Shown: positions 8,069 to 18,339 of the stretch, piece by piece
Position numbering within the stretch: the stretch's first letter is position 1
Layout: each line of letters opens with the position of its first letter
NCBI GenBank assembly: GCA_964404745.1
Contig: CAYOLG010000002.1
Location: forward strand, 62,001-126,000
Length of the DNA stretch: 64,000 bases
Reading direction: 5' to 3'
DNA from: Pelagisphaera sp964404745
Lineage (GTDB): Bacteria; Verrucomicrobiota; Verrucomicrobiia; Opitutales; Opitutaceae
Notes under the pieces: model-generated
Seen by the model: the letters and a program-made list of their open reading frames with translations, nothing else
The model's database searches: none
Told to the model about the DNA's origin: nothing
Made by a program: the position numbers and the translations under genes

Positions 8069-9535
8069 TTATTGCCGTCTAGCGATGTACATAAGGATGC
8101 CCAGAAGACCCACGATAGCAGGCGGTCCCAGCCAAATGAGATAGCGGGACAGGAGAAGCTGTTCCATGCTCAGGTCGAGTTTAACCTTGCGGATGGGCCG
8201 TGGTGGGATGTTTAGCTGGGCTATGCGGTTGATGGCGTAGTTGATCGCGTTCATAGCCAAGAACAGGTTGCCCGAGGCGCTGATACGATTGTTGGTCAGA
8301 AAGTTTGAAGTGCCAAAAACAATGAGACGACCGCCGGGAATGCTGATACCCAAGGAGGAGTCGACTTTTCTTTCCGACACGGCGGCGACGCGTATGGGTC
8401 CTCTGAGATCGACGGTCGGATCGTATTTTGGGGGAGAGTCGCTGTTGAAGTCCTTTTCTCCCCAACTTTTCTCGGATGTGGCCATGAGTTCCTTTACCAA
8501 GAGTGACTCGTCAATCGGGCGCCCGGGATCCTCGCGAACGACCCGGGCTCGATCCGTTACGAGGGTCATATTCAAGCGCAGCAGCTCGTTGGTTATGGGG
8601 TGAGGAGCGAATCGACGCACCAGTAGGTCTCCTCCCTCGATTTGGCTATCCCGGCTCGTTTCCACCGCTATGGCATCGTCGGCAAGGATTCCCCATTCGA
8701 AAAGCAGATCGTCCAGCCCGTGATTGGCGCCCGGTTCGATCATGAGAATCACCCTTCCCGAGTTTCGTCTCAGATAGCTTTTGAGAATCTCTTGTTCTCG
8801 AGGGAGGAAAGGCGATTGGGGGGCAGGTACAATTAAAAGGCGAGCGTCTTTGGGAATCTCTGTGATGGTGGAGAAGTCCAGCGTTTCCGTTTCGAAATTC
8901 TGGCTTTCGAGTTCATCCGCGAATTTGGATATTCCTCGATCGGGAGAAAAGCTATTTGGATCTAGTTCGCCGTGCCCGGAGGCGAAATAGACTTTCGGGG
9001 CGTTGTCTTCAGAGATTTCCAAAATTGTCTGGGTGAATACCGTCTCTCCCAGAAATTCTTGGATATCCCCTTGGGAGAGGCGATAGAGCTCGTCGATTCG
9101 GACGATCTTCTGTTGGGCTCCAGGATTGAACACGATGGCGTTTTCCTCGGAAATGCCTAGCTCCTTGGCCCTTCGAGCTTGCTGGTAGACGTTAAGGTAT
9201 TCGACTCGCACGCGATTTTCTCCCTGATTACGCGTTTCGTATTCGTATTCGCCAAGCAATGACTTAACATCATGATATATGTCTCGAATTCCGAGATCGC
9301 GACTCTGATCAGTTAGCGTTACTATGATCTGAATAGGCTGCTGAAGCTGTTGCAGATAGGCTATGGTTTGGGCCGATAGGGTGAAGGAGCGGTTTAGGGT
9401 GGTGTCGAACCGCGTATAGGAACGCATGGCGATGGTGTTGATAGCCGCCAGAATCATAAAGACGAGGAGGAACTGAACGATGGCATGCAGGCGATCGGCG
9501 ATTCGATTGGACTGGTAGGACTCTATGAAATTCAT
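8069..9535 (-). CDS. GldG-like ABC-transporter auxiliary protein
   Basis: 488 aa. One membrane segment near residues 19-37, a large periplasmic part, and a second segment at the C-terminus (about 466-485, ending IARRQ). The middle (TRFDTTLNRSFTLSAQTIAYL; KVYFASGHGELDP; LLIVPAPQSPF; ILKSYLRRNSGRVILMIEPG) is typical of the ABC-type auxiliary domain found in GldG and in IFT52-like proteins. It lies 4 bp after the permease gene. In Bacteroidota GldG works with GldA and GldF, but having this module does not imply gliding; it is widespread in non-gliding PVC bacteria. Confidence 0.87.
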   Translation of the reverse strand: MNFIESYQSNRIADRLHAIVQFLLVFMILAAINTIAMRSYTRFDTTLNRSFTLSAQTIAYLQQLQQPIQIIVTLTDQSRDLGIRDIYHDVKSLLGEYEYETRNQGENRVRVEYLNVYQQARRAKELGISEENAIVFNPGAQQKIVRIDELYRLSQGDIQEFLGETVFTQTILEISEDNAPKVYFASGHGELDPNSFSPDRGISKFADELESQNFETETLDFSTITEIPKDARLLIVPAPQSPFLPREQEILKSYLRRNSGRVILMIEPGANHGLDDLLFEWGILADDAIAVETSRDSQIEGGDLLVRRFAPHPITNELLRLNMTLVTDRARVVREDPGRPIDESLLVKELMATSEKSWGEKDFNSDSPPKYDPTVDLRGPIRVAAVSERKVDSSLGISIPGGRLIVFGTSNFLTNNRISASGNLFLAMNAINYAINRIAQLNIPPRPIRKVKLDLSMEQLLLSRYLIWLGPPAIVGLLGILMYIARRQ

Positions 9536-9539
9536 CCGG

Positions 9540-10301
9540 CTAACTGGTCCCCTCGCGGTATTCGAGAATGAGTATGCTTAAAAATAGCGATGCCAGCGAG
9601 CAGCTTCCGTAAAGGACGATTGCTCGTGTATCGATAACTCCAGACGAGAAATCCCTCATGTGCTGCAAGACATCTGTATGCTTGGCCAGCATATCGATCC
9701 ACTCTGGCCGGGACATCAGAGGCAGGGCTAAGTCTTCGAGATAGCTTCCGACAACGATAAAACCGAAGACTAGGGAAAAGCTGGCTATACCGGCGACCAA
9801 TTGGCTTCGCGTCAGGGTGCTGGCGAAAATCCCGAGGCTGAGGAAAAGAGTTCCGCTGACTGCGATGTAAGCATATCCTCCGATAATTGGATACGGGTCA
9901 AAGAGAGAGTCCTCTTGGACGAAAGAGTAGAAGAGAATGTGAAAGCAGCTCGTAAAGGCCCAGAGGAAGGCGTAGTAAATGTACCCCGCGGCGAACTTAG
10001 ACAGGATTACCTCTGTCGCTGTTACTGGGGTGGTCATTAGGGTTTCGAGAGTTCCGCGAGCCCGCTCTTCTGAAATACTCCTCATGGTAAGCAGCGGAAC
10101 CATGAAGAAGACCGGAACAAAAAAGAGCCGGAAGAAGGTTATGGACGGGTTTTCCTCTTTGGGATCGCTAGCGTAGTCTACGAGGATCAGCTGGAAGAGG
10201 AAACCCATGATGAGGAGGAAAAGGAAGGCAGCGATGTAGGTGCTAGGGCTGACCAGCAATTTCCAAATCTCGGACCGGAGCAAGGTTGTGAAATGCCTCA
10301 T
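9540..10301 (-). CDS. ABC-2 type transporter permease, GldF-like
   Basis: 253 aa with about six membrane-spanning segments (for example YIAAFLFLLIMGFLFQLILV, FFVPVFFMVPLLTM, YIAVSGTLFLSLGIFAS). RSISEERARGTLETLMTTPV is the hallmark cytoplasmic loop of ABC-2 permeases and couples them to the ATPase. It sits between the ATPase gene (16 bp gap) and the GldG-like gene (4 bp gap), so the three form a complete inner-membrane complex. The substrate is unknown. Confidence 0.9.
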   Translation of the reverse strand: MRHFTTLLRSEIWKLLVSPSTYIAAFLFLLIMGFLFQLILVDYASDPKEENPSITFFRLFFVPVFFMVPLLTMRSISEERARGTLETLMTTPVTATEVILSKFAAGYIYYAFLWAFTSCFHILFYSFVQEDSLFDPYPIIGGYAYIAVSGTLFLSLGIFASTLTRSQLVAGIASFSLVFGFIVVGSYLEDLALPLMSRPEWIDMLAKHTDVLQHMRDFSSGVIDTRAIVLYGSCSLASLFLSILILEYREGTS

Positions 10302-10317
10302 TGCTTATACCTGGACC

Positions 10318-11373
<1,056 letters not shown>

Positions 11374-11573
11374 ATGTTTGATTCTAGATCGGCGATTTCC
11401 GGAAAGAAAGCGACGCTTCACGAGTGCGGCAACCCCAATATCCTAATCCCGCCTGCTAAAAATAGTGACTATCCTTTTTCGCAACAGGTATTATTCGCGG
11501 TGGCCGCTTTGCTTGGTTTGGCGCATTGGCTGCCATTTATGTATAAAACAGACTTTTGTCGTTCGATTCGCAT

Positions 11574-12593
11574 TCACTTTTCGATGGTGACCTCGCCCGC
11601 TCGTATTTGAATACGGGAACCGTCTTCTCTCTCGAGTATCAGAGCTCCGTGAAGATCGATACCGCGAGCGATTCCGGAGATCCTAGACTTTCCATGAAGG
11701 AGGCTGATTCTCCGGTCTATCAGGAGATCGTAGTCGATCCACATTTCTTTCATAGCTGATCGGTAAGAATCGGAAATAAATTGATCATAGGCTTGGTAGA
11801 CCCGTCCCGCCAAAAGGGCGGCGAACCGATTTAAGTCGGTGGTTTCTCCGGTGATTTGCTTGATCGAAGTGGCGATGGAACGCAGTTTCGGCGGCCAGTC
11901 TTCGCAGGAGCTGTTGATATTCAGCCCCACGCCGAGAATGAGTTCCCGCGTATGATCGGAGTCCATGCGGGCTTCGGTCAGAATGCCGGCCAGTTTCTTG
12001 CCTCCGATATGTATATCATTGGGCCATTTGACGTTACTCTCGATGCGGAAATAGCTGTTCAAGCAGGCGCAAATATTGACGCCGATCCAAAGTGTGAAGG
12101 TCGATAGCCTGGCTGGAGGAACCCGGGGGCGAAAGGCGAAGCTGGCATAGAGATTGCCGTTCTCGGGGCTATGCCATTCCCGGCCGAAGCGTCCTCTGCC
12201 TCGTGTCTGCTTTCGAGAGATGACTAGGAGCGGATCGGGAATCTCGTTGGCTAGCAAGCGTTCCGCTTCGGAATTCGTGCTGTCGATTTCTTCATAGGCG
12301 AGGACGCGCAAATCACGGGCGTGGCTGGGCAGCAAGGCTTGGATTAGGCTTTGATTTAAGGTTCGGGGATAGCGGGCGATCCGGTAGCCCTTGCTCCGGA
12401 CTGCCTCGAATTCGAACCCCTGTTCGCGTAGCTTCTCCATGTGGGTCCACACCGCAACGCGCGAGATGCCAAGGCTGTCGGCCAAGCGGCTCCCGGAAGC
12501 AAAATCGTCTTTCGCGGCTAGTAGTTGGCCGAGAATGAGCGATTCCTTGCTTCGATTTGACGAGTGGTGGTTTGCAGGCGTTTTTTCGCTCAT
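11574..12593 (-). CDS. birA: Bifunctional biotin--[acetyl-CoA-carboxylase] ligase / biotin operon repressor
   Basis: 339 aa. Residues about 34-61 form a winged-helix DNA-binding segment (SRLADSLGISRVAVWTHMEK), so this is the two-domain BirA form. The ligase domain has GRGRFGREW at 132-140, the biotinyl-adenylate binding loop, and KWPNDIHIGGKKLAGIL around 189-205. A small C-terminal SH3-like domain follows. It attaches biotin to the acetyl-CoA carboxylase carrier protein and may also repress biotin genes. The start is 9 bp after the nadC stop on the same strand, so the pair is probably co-transcribed, a pairing common in bacteria. Confidence 0.94.
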   Translation of the reverse strand: MSEKTPANHHSSNRSKESLILGQLLAAKDDFASGSRLADSLGISRVAVWTHMEKLREQGFEFEAVRSKGYRIARYPRTLNQSLIQALLPSHARDLRVLAYEEIDSTNSEAERLLANEIPDPLLVISRKQTRGRGRFGREWHSPENGNLYASFAFRPRVPPARLSTFTLWIGVNICACLNSYFRIESNVKWPNDIHIGGKKLAGILTEARMDSDHTRELILGVGLNINSSCEDWPPKLRSIATSIKQITGETTDLNRFAALLAGRVYQAYDQFISDSYRSAMKEMWIDYDLLIDRRISLLHGKSRISGIARGIDLHGALILEREDGSRIQIRAGEVTIEK

Positions 12594-12602
12594 GGCTAGC
12601 TT

Positions 12603-13541
12603 TTACAGGGCCCGATCCCAATCTAGCCCGATGTCGACCCATACGCTTTTGTGTACTAGTGCGCCGGTCGAAACAAAATCGCAGCCAATCTCGCTGTACG
12701 CTTCTATTGTATCCAAAGTTACATTACCACTAATTTCGGTGACGGCCCTTTCGCCGATCAGCGCTTTGGCTATTCTTAGATCGGGCAAGGTGAAGTTGTC
12801 CAGCATCACGATGTCCACTCCGCCCTCCAGCGCGGCCTCGATTTGCTCAATCCGGTCGACTTCCATTTCAATTAGCAAGCCCGGATTCTCCTGTCTGGAA
12901 CGGAGAGCGGCTTGGCGTGTGGCTGCCGCTAGATCGCTCCCGAAAGCGGCCAGATGATTGTCCTTGAGCATTACGCGGTCGAAGAGTCCCATACGATGGT
13001 TCCATCCCCCGCCGCAGGCTACACAATATTTTTCCAAATATCGGTATCCCGGAGTGGTCTTGCGCGTATCCAAAAGCCTAGTGTGAGAGTCGCTCAATTT
13101 CTCTGTAAATTGACGCGTAGTCGTCGCGATCCCGCTGAGGCGCTGCAGGAAATTTAGGAGGGTCCGCTCGATGGAAAGCATGGATGGACAAGGGCCTGAT
13201 ATCGTGGCGATGGGGCTGCCCGCGCTAACCATCTGGCCATCTTCGGTCATCGCTTTAATTTCGAGCCGTTGATCGAAGCTGCGGAGGATCTCATCTAACA
13301 GCGGAAGTCCGCTTAGGCAAATTGTCTCGCGGGCTCTCAGCGTTGCTTGAGCTCGATTGTCTGGATCGAGTAGGGCGCTGGAACGGTCGCCAGTTAAAGG
13401 AGGTTTCGACAGGAGTCCGGATCCGGTTAAATCTTCCCGTATGGCCAGATCGATCAGCTCTCGAACCGGACCCAGGTCGAGATCCTCCCAGCAGATTCTT
13501 TGGCAGCAAGCCTCCAGGATTTTTTTTCTAGCAGTCGTCAC
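12603..13541 (-). CDS. nadC: Nicotinate-nucleotide pyrophosphorylase (carboxylating), quinolinate phosphoribosyltransferase
   Basis: Converts quinolinate and PRPP to nicotinate mononucleotide, the last step of de novo pyridine ring formation. 312 aa. DTRKTTPG at 158-165, GGGWNHRMGL at 177-186 and LKDNH at 192-196 are the substrate-binding signatures, and the C-terminal barrel has EMEVDRIEQ and MLDNF. The other two pathway genes, nadA and nadB, lie about 14 kb away on the opposite strand, so the pathway is split in this genome. birA follows directly. Confidence 0.95.
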   Translation of the reverse strand: MTTARKKILEACCQRICWEDLDLGPVRELIDLAIREDLTGSGLLSKPPLTGDRSSALLDPDNRAQATLRARETICLSGLPLLDEILRSFDQRLEIKAMTEDGQMVSAGSPIATISGPCPSMLSIERTLLNFLQRLSGIATTTRQFTEKLSDSHTRLLDTRKTTPGYRYLEKYCVACGGGWNHRMGLFDRVMLKDNHLAAFGSDLAAATRQAALRSRQENPGLLIEMEVDRIEQIEAALEGGVDIVMLDNFTLPDLRIAKALIGERAVTEISGNVTLDTIEAYSEIGCDFVSTGALVHKSVWVDIGLDWDRAL

Positions 13542-13620
13542 TCATCGAGAGTTATCTTTAGAGATACAAGGCTAATAAAGGCAAAAATTCCGGGAAAACG
13601 CATTACTGAACACGATAGCG

Positions 13621-13914
13621 ATGGATATAGAGGCATTCGAATCGAGCTTAGCAACTAGGGAGACGCCACCAGAGGGTTTGAGCGACGAGTTAAAAGCCCT
13701 TTGGCATAATGGCAAAGGCGATTGGGAAAAGGCTCATGAGTTATGCCAAAATGCGGGATCTCGCGATGGGGATTGGGTGCATGCCTATTTGCATCGCGTC
13801 GAGGGCGATTTTTCCAACGCCTCGTATTGGTACCATCGCTCAGGGCAACCTAGACTCGATGGGTCGCTCAAGGAAGAGTGGCGGTCGATTGTACGGGAAC
13901 TGCTCTCTCGCTGA
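13621..13914 (+). CDS. Conserved hypothetical protein (97 aa)
   Basis: A small soluble protein with no signal or membrane segment. The central stretch LWHNGKGDWEKAHELCQ and DGDWVHAYLHRVEGDFSNAS, then YWYHRSGQP, is a pattern I associate with a widespread short uncharacterised family; the helical layout resembles a single TPR-like pair. It is divergent from nadC across a 79-bp gap and stands alone. Function unknown. The next 283 bp (13915-14197) hold nothing I recognise. Confidence 0.75.
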   Translation: MDIEAFESSLATRETPPEGLSDELKALWHNGKGDWEKAHELCQNAGSRDGDWVHAYLHRVEGDFSNASYWYHRSGQPRLDGSLKEEWRSIVRELLSR

Positions 13915-14197
13915 AGGGATTGGTGGTTTCGATTCAAGTTTATAGCGAGCGTAGAAGCGTCCCGCGCTCCGAGGAACGGCGGAAACTTGTGGCATTCAAC
14001 CCTGCTTAAATCGCGGCGAGCCTAGAACCTCTCCAAACAACCGCTCCTACCATCGGCTAAACCGTTCGGAACAATTGGTATAGCTGCTTTTCTTCAAGCG
14101 GCCGTAACTAACCACCACTTCGCGGCTGACCAAAGATGGACATATCTACTGACCTCGTCTATTGCAAAGGTAGGCAGGTCTCGCTTCTGCGACTTGT

Positions 14198-15115
14198 CTA
14201 GACCCGAACTGTACTGGAAAACGCCTCGGTTTTCCCGGGCTTAACCCAGTGTAGGCCGATTTGGTTTTCAGGGCTGTTGGGCGGGCCCATCCAGGGCTCG
14301 ATGCAGAAAAAGGGAGATGCGTCCGACTTAGTCCAGGTCACGACCGCGTATCCAGGATTTGGCTCGCTGTCCGCTCCAACTTCGATCTCCAGTTTGGAAT
14401 CGTCCATGGAGCAGTGGCAGCCCACGATCGGCTCTGTTAGCTCGTAATGAATTCGGTCGACGAGTTCAGGATTGGCGACGGAATCGGTTTTCTTGAAGCT
14501 ATCGACGGGAAATAGGCTGCCATCCGCGGCATGCTTGCAGGCCTTCCCGGCGGGTATGCTGACAGTGTAGTCGCGGCGCTCGGTTCCATCCACCCAGGGG
14601 AGATTAAAGTAGAAATGGTTTCCTGCGGACCAGGGAATAGAAACGTCATCGTTATTCTTCAGCCTCAGCTCGACAGTCAAAGATTTGCTTTCGAATCGAT
14701 AAATAACCTCGAATTCGTATTGAAACGGATAGGCCTCCCTGGCTTCATCGTTAGCGATCATTTTGGCGGCGAAGCCGGTTTCGTCGGCCCGCGTGATTTC
14801 GAATGCGCTTTGCCGGGCAATGCCATGCATGGGCATGGGGCGCTGGTTCCCATTGGGATCCTGCCAAAAGTTTATTTTGCCACGGTCGAAAGTGCGGGCG
14901 GAAAACGGAAAGAGGATGGGATTGCCCCCGCGGGCTTTGACAACCTGGCTGGCGTCATTGAGCTCTGGCCAGGTGATGATGTCGCGAAACGTCCCATCTG
15001 GATAGGTGATGTTCCAGTTCATCAGACGCGCACCCGCTTCAGGCCAGGCGAGAAAGGTGGAGGCTCCCACTTGCCACCTGAGGATGCGCGAACCGAGGTA
15101 TTCAATTTTGTCCAT
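14198..15115 (-). CDS. Aldose 1-epimerase family protein
   Basis: 305 aa, a galactose-mutarotase-like beta-sandwich enzyme. The order of motifs fits the family: GGNPILFPFSARTF near the start, PMHGIARQSAFEI supplying the active-site histidine, then AGNHFYFNLPW, and EPWMGPPNSPENQIGLHWV near the end. It probably interconverts sugar anomers or acts on a hexose-6-phosphate, as many aldose-epimerase-like proteins do; the substrate cannot be assigned. It stands alone, divergent from the NfeD operon with a 190-bp spacer. Confidence 0.85.
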   Translation of the reverse strand: MDKIEYLGSRILRWQVGASTFLAWPEAGARLMNWNITYPDGTFRDIITWPELNDASQVVKARGGNPILFPFSARTFDRGKINFWQDPNGNQRPMPMHGIARQSAFEITRADETGFAAKMIANDEAREAYPFQYEFEVIYRFESKSLTVELRLKNNDDVSIPWSAGNHFYFNLPWVDGTERRDYTVSIPAGKACKHAADGSLFPVDSFKKTDSVANPELVDRIHYELTEPIVGCHCSMDDSKLEIEVGADSEPNPGYAVVTWTKSDASPFFCIEPWMGPPNSPENQIGLHWVKPGKTEAFSSTVRV

Positions 15116-15306
15116 TTCCGATCCTTTGAATAAGAGGTAATCCAGGAATATGGCGAAACGAATCTTGTGAAAACGGCAACTTTTAATCTTAGATTACGCC
15201 TCTTTGCCCGCCTTGAGTAACAAATGCCCAGTAATCAAGCGTTTGCCTCCCCTCCTGGCCTTGCTTTTTGCTAATGGCCAGGGCAGAATTCAGCTCGACT
15301 CTTGAA

Positions 15307-16791
15307 ATGAGACACTTATTTTTATGCTTGGTAATATTATCGACCGCGGAATTGGGATTTGAGTTGCGGGCCGATACGGAGGGCGACGCTGCTGGCTCGT
15401 CTGATGGGCAATCGGAAGATCCGGCGGAAATCTCGTCGGTGGACGACGCGGCGCCAGGGGGTTCGGACGCCTTCGTTGTTTACGTCATACCCATAGAAGG
15501 GCCCATTGGCAAACCCACGCTTTTCACAATTCGCTCCGGTATCAAGGATGCGATTGAAAAGGAAGCGTCCCTGGTTCTCTTCGAGATGGACACGCCGGGC
15601 GGGGAACTCAATTCTACATTGGAAATCATGAAAGTCATCGATCGCTTCGAGGGCGACACGGCGACTTTCATCAACGAAGAGGCCATTTCTGCGGGAGCGA
15701 TAATCGCTTCCGTAACCAGGGACATCTATTTCATGCCGCGAGCGACGATGGGGAGTTCCGAGGTAGTGACGGGCACTGGTCAGGACGTGGATGATTCCAT
15801 GAAACGCAAAATCAACGCCTTCCTGACTGCCAAAGTAGACGCTTACACGGGTGAGTACCGATATCGGAGTCAGGTGATGGAGGCCATGATTGATCCTGAT
15901 GTGGAACTGGTTATTGAGGGAGAGACGATATCCAAAGAGGGCAAGCTGCTCAATCTCAACGCTCGAAGGGCTCATGAAACTTACGGCGACCCTCCGCAGT
16001 CTCTTTTGGGATCGGGGATATACGATGATTTGGATGCCTTGATCGCTAGCTTAGCTAGTGGCAAGCCGATTGTCCGGCATGACTTTGAAACGACCTGGTC
16101 CTTGAATCTGGCCGGCCATCTGATGAGTTGGAGTCCCGTGCTTTTGGGCTTGGGCATTCTCGCCCTTCTAGTCGAATTCAAGACTCCGGGCTTCGGGGTA
16201 TTTGGAATTGCGGGAATTGCCATGATAGCGGTGGTCAATTTCGGGCATCACGTCGCTGGGCTATCTGGGTACGAAGGGTTAATTGTTTTTGTCATCGGGA
16301 CGGCAATGGTCTTCGTAGAGCTTGTGTTTTTCCCGGGCCTTATTTTCTTAGCGTTGCCCGGCCTGGTGATGATGGTGGGGGGATTGCTTTGGAGCATGGC
16401 GGACATTTGGCCCAAAGAAGCGCGGGACTTCGAGTTTACCTTCGAACTGTTTTTGAGGCCGATCTACAATTTGGCGGGTGGCGTGATTTTGGCCATGGTT
16501 CTTTTTGCTCTCCTTGCCCGTTTCTTGCCGAAAACCGTCTTTTGGGATCGCATGATTCTAGCGGAATCGGTTAGCGGGACAAGCCAGCCATCGATTCCCA
16601 ACGGTTCGTCTAGGCCAGGAATGGGCACCGAAGGGCTGGCAGTGACAGATCTATTCCCGACGGGTGAAATCGAGATCGATGGAAAGCGCTATGAAGCTAA
16701 GACGGATGTAGGGATGATTGAAAAAGGGGCTCGCGTTCGTGTATTAAAGGCGGATGCCTTTGGCTTTCATGTGGAAGAGGTGAAAGCATGA
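15307..16791 (+). CDS. NfeD family membrane-bound serine protease (long form)
   Basis: About 494 aa from ATG 15307, which opens a signal peptide (MRHLFLCLVILSTAELGF); an in-frame ATG 39 bp upstream would spoil that signal. An acidic linker is followed by a ClpP/SppA-like protease domain: LVLFEMDTPGG, then EEAISAGAIIASV with the candidate catalytic serine, then ATMGSS. After it come four to five membrane segments (LGLGILALLVEFKTPGFGV and following) and a C-terminal OB-like NfeD domain (GTEGLAVTDLFPTGEIEIDGK, MIEKGARVRVL). NfeD proteases pair with stomatin or flotillin in membrane microdomains. The stop overlaps the next start (ATGA), so translation is coupled. Confidence 0.9.
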   Translation: MRHLFLCLVILSTAELGFELRADTEGDAAGSSDGQSEDPAEISSVDDAAPGGSDAFVVYVIPIEGPIGKPTLFTIRSGIKDAIEKEASLVLFEMDTPGGELNSTLEIMKVIDRFEGDTATFINEEAISAGAIIASVTRDIYFMPRATMGSSEVVTGTGQDVDDSMKRKINAFLTAKVDAYTGEYRYRSQVMEAMIDPDVELVIEGETISKEGKLLNLNARRAHETYGDPPQSLLGSGIYDDLDALIASLASGKPIVRHDFETTWSLNLAGHLMSWSPVLLGLGILALLVEFKTPGFGVFGIAGIAMIAVVNFGHHVAGLSGYEGLIVFVIGTAMVFVELVFFPGLIFLALPGLVMMVGGLLWSMADIWPKEARDFEFTFELFLRPIYNLAGGVILAMVLFALLARFLPKTVFWDRMILAESVSGTSQPSIPNGSSRPGMGTEGLAVTDLFPTGEIEIDGKRYEAKTDVGMIEKGARVRVLKADAFGFHVEEVKA

Positions 16792-17252
16792 CCACGATCG
16801 TTATTTTCTTTGTTGTAGGCGTCCTTTTTATCGCCGCGGAAGTTTTTCTTCCTGGCGGGATTGTTGGGGCCATTGGAGGGCTGGTTATCATTGGCGGAGT
16901 TATTCAAGCGTACTCGGAATTCGGAGCTCAAGGAGCTTTCATCGCCGCCATTGCCGCCATTCTTTTGCTCGTAGGCGCCCTATACTTTGAGTTCAAAGTG
17001 CTGCCGAATACGCGAATGGGCTCCCACCTCTTTCTAAAGGACTCCGTTCAGGCCCGGGTAGATTATTCCGACGCAGCTGATGATATTATTGGCCAGATTT
17101 GCACAACGGTCACCGCATTAGGCCCAACCGGATTCGTCATCGTAAACGGAAAGCGGCTGGAAGCTTTCTCGAAATCCGGCTTTATTGAGAAAAATACCGA
17201 GGTCAAAGTGACTGGCCGAGACAATTTCAGAATAATCGTATCCAAAATATAA
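16788..17252 (+). CDS. Short NfeD-like membrane protein
   Basis: 154 aa with no protease domain: two N-terminal hydrophobic segments (IVIFFVVGVLFIAAEVFLPGGIVGAIGGLV and AFIAAIAAILLLVGALYFEF, given here as landmarks in two runs) and a C-terminal OB-fold NfeD domain (GQICTTVTALGPTGFVIVNG; FIEKNTEVKVTGRDNFRIIV). It overlaps the long nfeD by 4 nt and lies 13 bp before floA. Small NfeD proteins usually act as partners of SPFH proteins. A long plus a short nfeD in front of floA is a common bacterial arrangement. Confidence 0.88.
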   Translation: MTTIVIFFVVGVLFIAAEVFLPGGIVGAIGGLVIIGGVIQAYSEFGAQGAFIAAIAAILLLVGALYFEFKVLPNTRMGSHLFLKDSVQARVDYSDAADDIIGQICTTVTALGPTGFVIVNGKRLEAFSKSGFIEKNTEVKVTGRDNFRIIVSKI

Positions 17253-17265
17253 CTAAAACTGCTTA

Positions 17266-18327
17266 ATGACTATGACACTGCCCAATACATTGGCATTCTT
17301 GAACAACGCTCCACTAATCCTAGTAATCGCGATCGGCCTGGTTTTGCTGGTTATCGGGTTCGTCTTCATTTCATTCTTCAATACATGGTTGAAGGCCCTG
17401 CTTTCGAAGGCGCCTGTTGGGTTTCTCAACATCATCGCCATGAAGTTGCGAGGCGTGCCTTACAGTTTGGTTGTCGATGCTCGTATAACCGCAGTGAAGG
17501 CAGGCGTGGATTTGACTACGGATGAATTGGAAGCCCATTTTTTGGCGGGCGGAAATCTGATCCCCACGGTTCAGGCGATCATCGCCGCCATGAAGGCGGG
17601 CATCAGTCTGGATTTCGTACGGGCTTGCGCCATCGACTTGGCTACGAAAGGTTCGGGCAAGTCAGTGGTTGAGGCGGTTCGCACATCGGTCGACCCCAAG
17701 GTAATCGACTGCCCAAGCCAGGAGTCAGCAAAGAAGACGATTGATGGGGTGGCCAAAGATGGTATCCAAGTTAAGGCCAAGGCCCGAGTGACGGTGCGTA
17801 CCAACTTAGAGCGATTTGTTGGAGGGGCTAAGGAAGAGACGATTATTGCCCGTGTGGGCGAGGGTATCGTTACAACCATCGGCTCGGCGGATTCCTACAA
17901 GGTTGTTCTGGAGTCGCCTGACTCGATTTCCCGGAGGGTTTTGGACAGGGGTCTTGACGTAGGCACGGCTTTCGAAATTCTATCTATCGACATTGCCGAT
18001 GTGGATGTCGGGGCCAATGTGGGTGCCTCGCTCCAGGAAGCTCAGGCGGAAGCCAATAAGAATATGGCTCAGGCCCAAGCGGAAATCAGAAGAGCCGCGG
18101 CTGTAGCGTCCGAGCAGGAAATGAAGGCTCGAGTCGAGGAAATGCGGGCGAAAGTTGTCGAGGCGGAAGCGCAGGTGCCCCTAGCCATGGCGGAAGCGTT
18201 CCGTAGTGGAAATCTGGGTATAATGGACTATTATAAGATGAAGAACATTGAATCCGACACGCGCATGAGAGAATCGATTGCCGATCCTCTTCAAGATGAT
18301 CAAGGCGATTCGAGAAGGGATGGCTAG
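17266..18327 (+). CDS. floA: Flotillin-like protein FloA (SPFH family)
   Basis: 353 aa. One N-terminal membrane hairpin (LILVIAIGLVLLVIGFVFISFF), then an SPFH domain (FLNIIAMKLRGVPYSLVVDARI; QVKAKARVTVRTNLERFVGGA; FEILSIDIADVDVG), then an alanine- and glutamate-rich coiled coil (EAQAEANKNMAQAQAEIRRA, VEEMRAKVVEAEAQVPLAMA) and GNLGIMDYYKMKNI, which is typical of FloA. Flotillins scaffold membrane microdomains. The NfeD-NfeD-FloA order matches the Bacillus yqeZ-yqfA-type operon, which supports co-function with the two preceding genes. Confidence 0.94.
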   Translation: MTMTLPNTLAFLNNAPLILVIAIGLVLLVIGFVFISFFNTWLKALLSKAPVGFLNIIAMKLRGVPYSLVVDARITAVKAGVDLTTDELEAHFLAGGNLIPTVQAIIAAMKAGISLDFVRACAIDLATKGSGKSVVEAVRTSVDPKVIDCPSQESAKKTIDGVAKDGIQVKAKARVTVRTNLERFVGGAKEETIIARVGEGIVTTIGSADSYKVVLESPDSISRRVLDRGLDVGTAFEILSIDIADVDVGANVGASLQEAQAEANKNMAQAQAEIRRAAAVASEQEMKARVEEMRAKVVEAEAQVPLAMAEAFRSGNLGIMDYYKMKNIESDTRMRESIADPLQDDQGDSRRDG

Positions 18328-18339
18328 AGCGGATAGCTA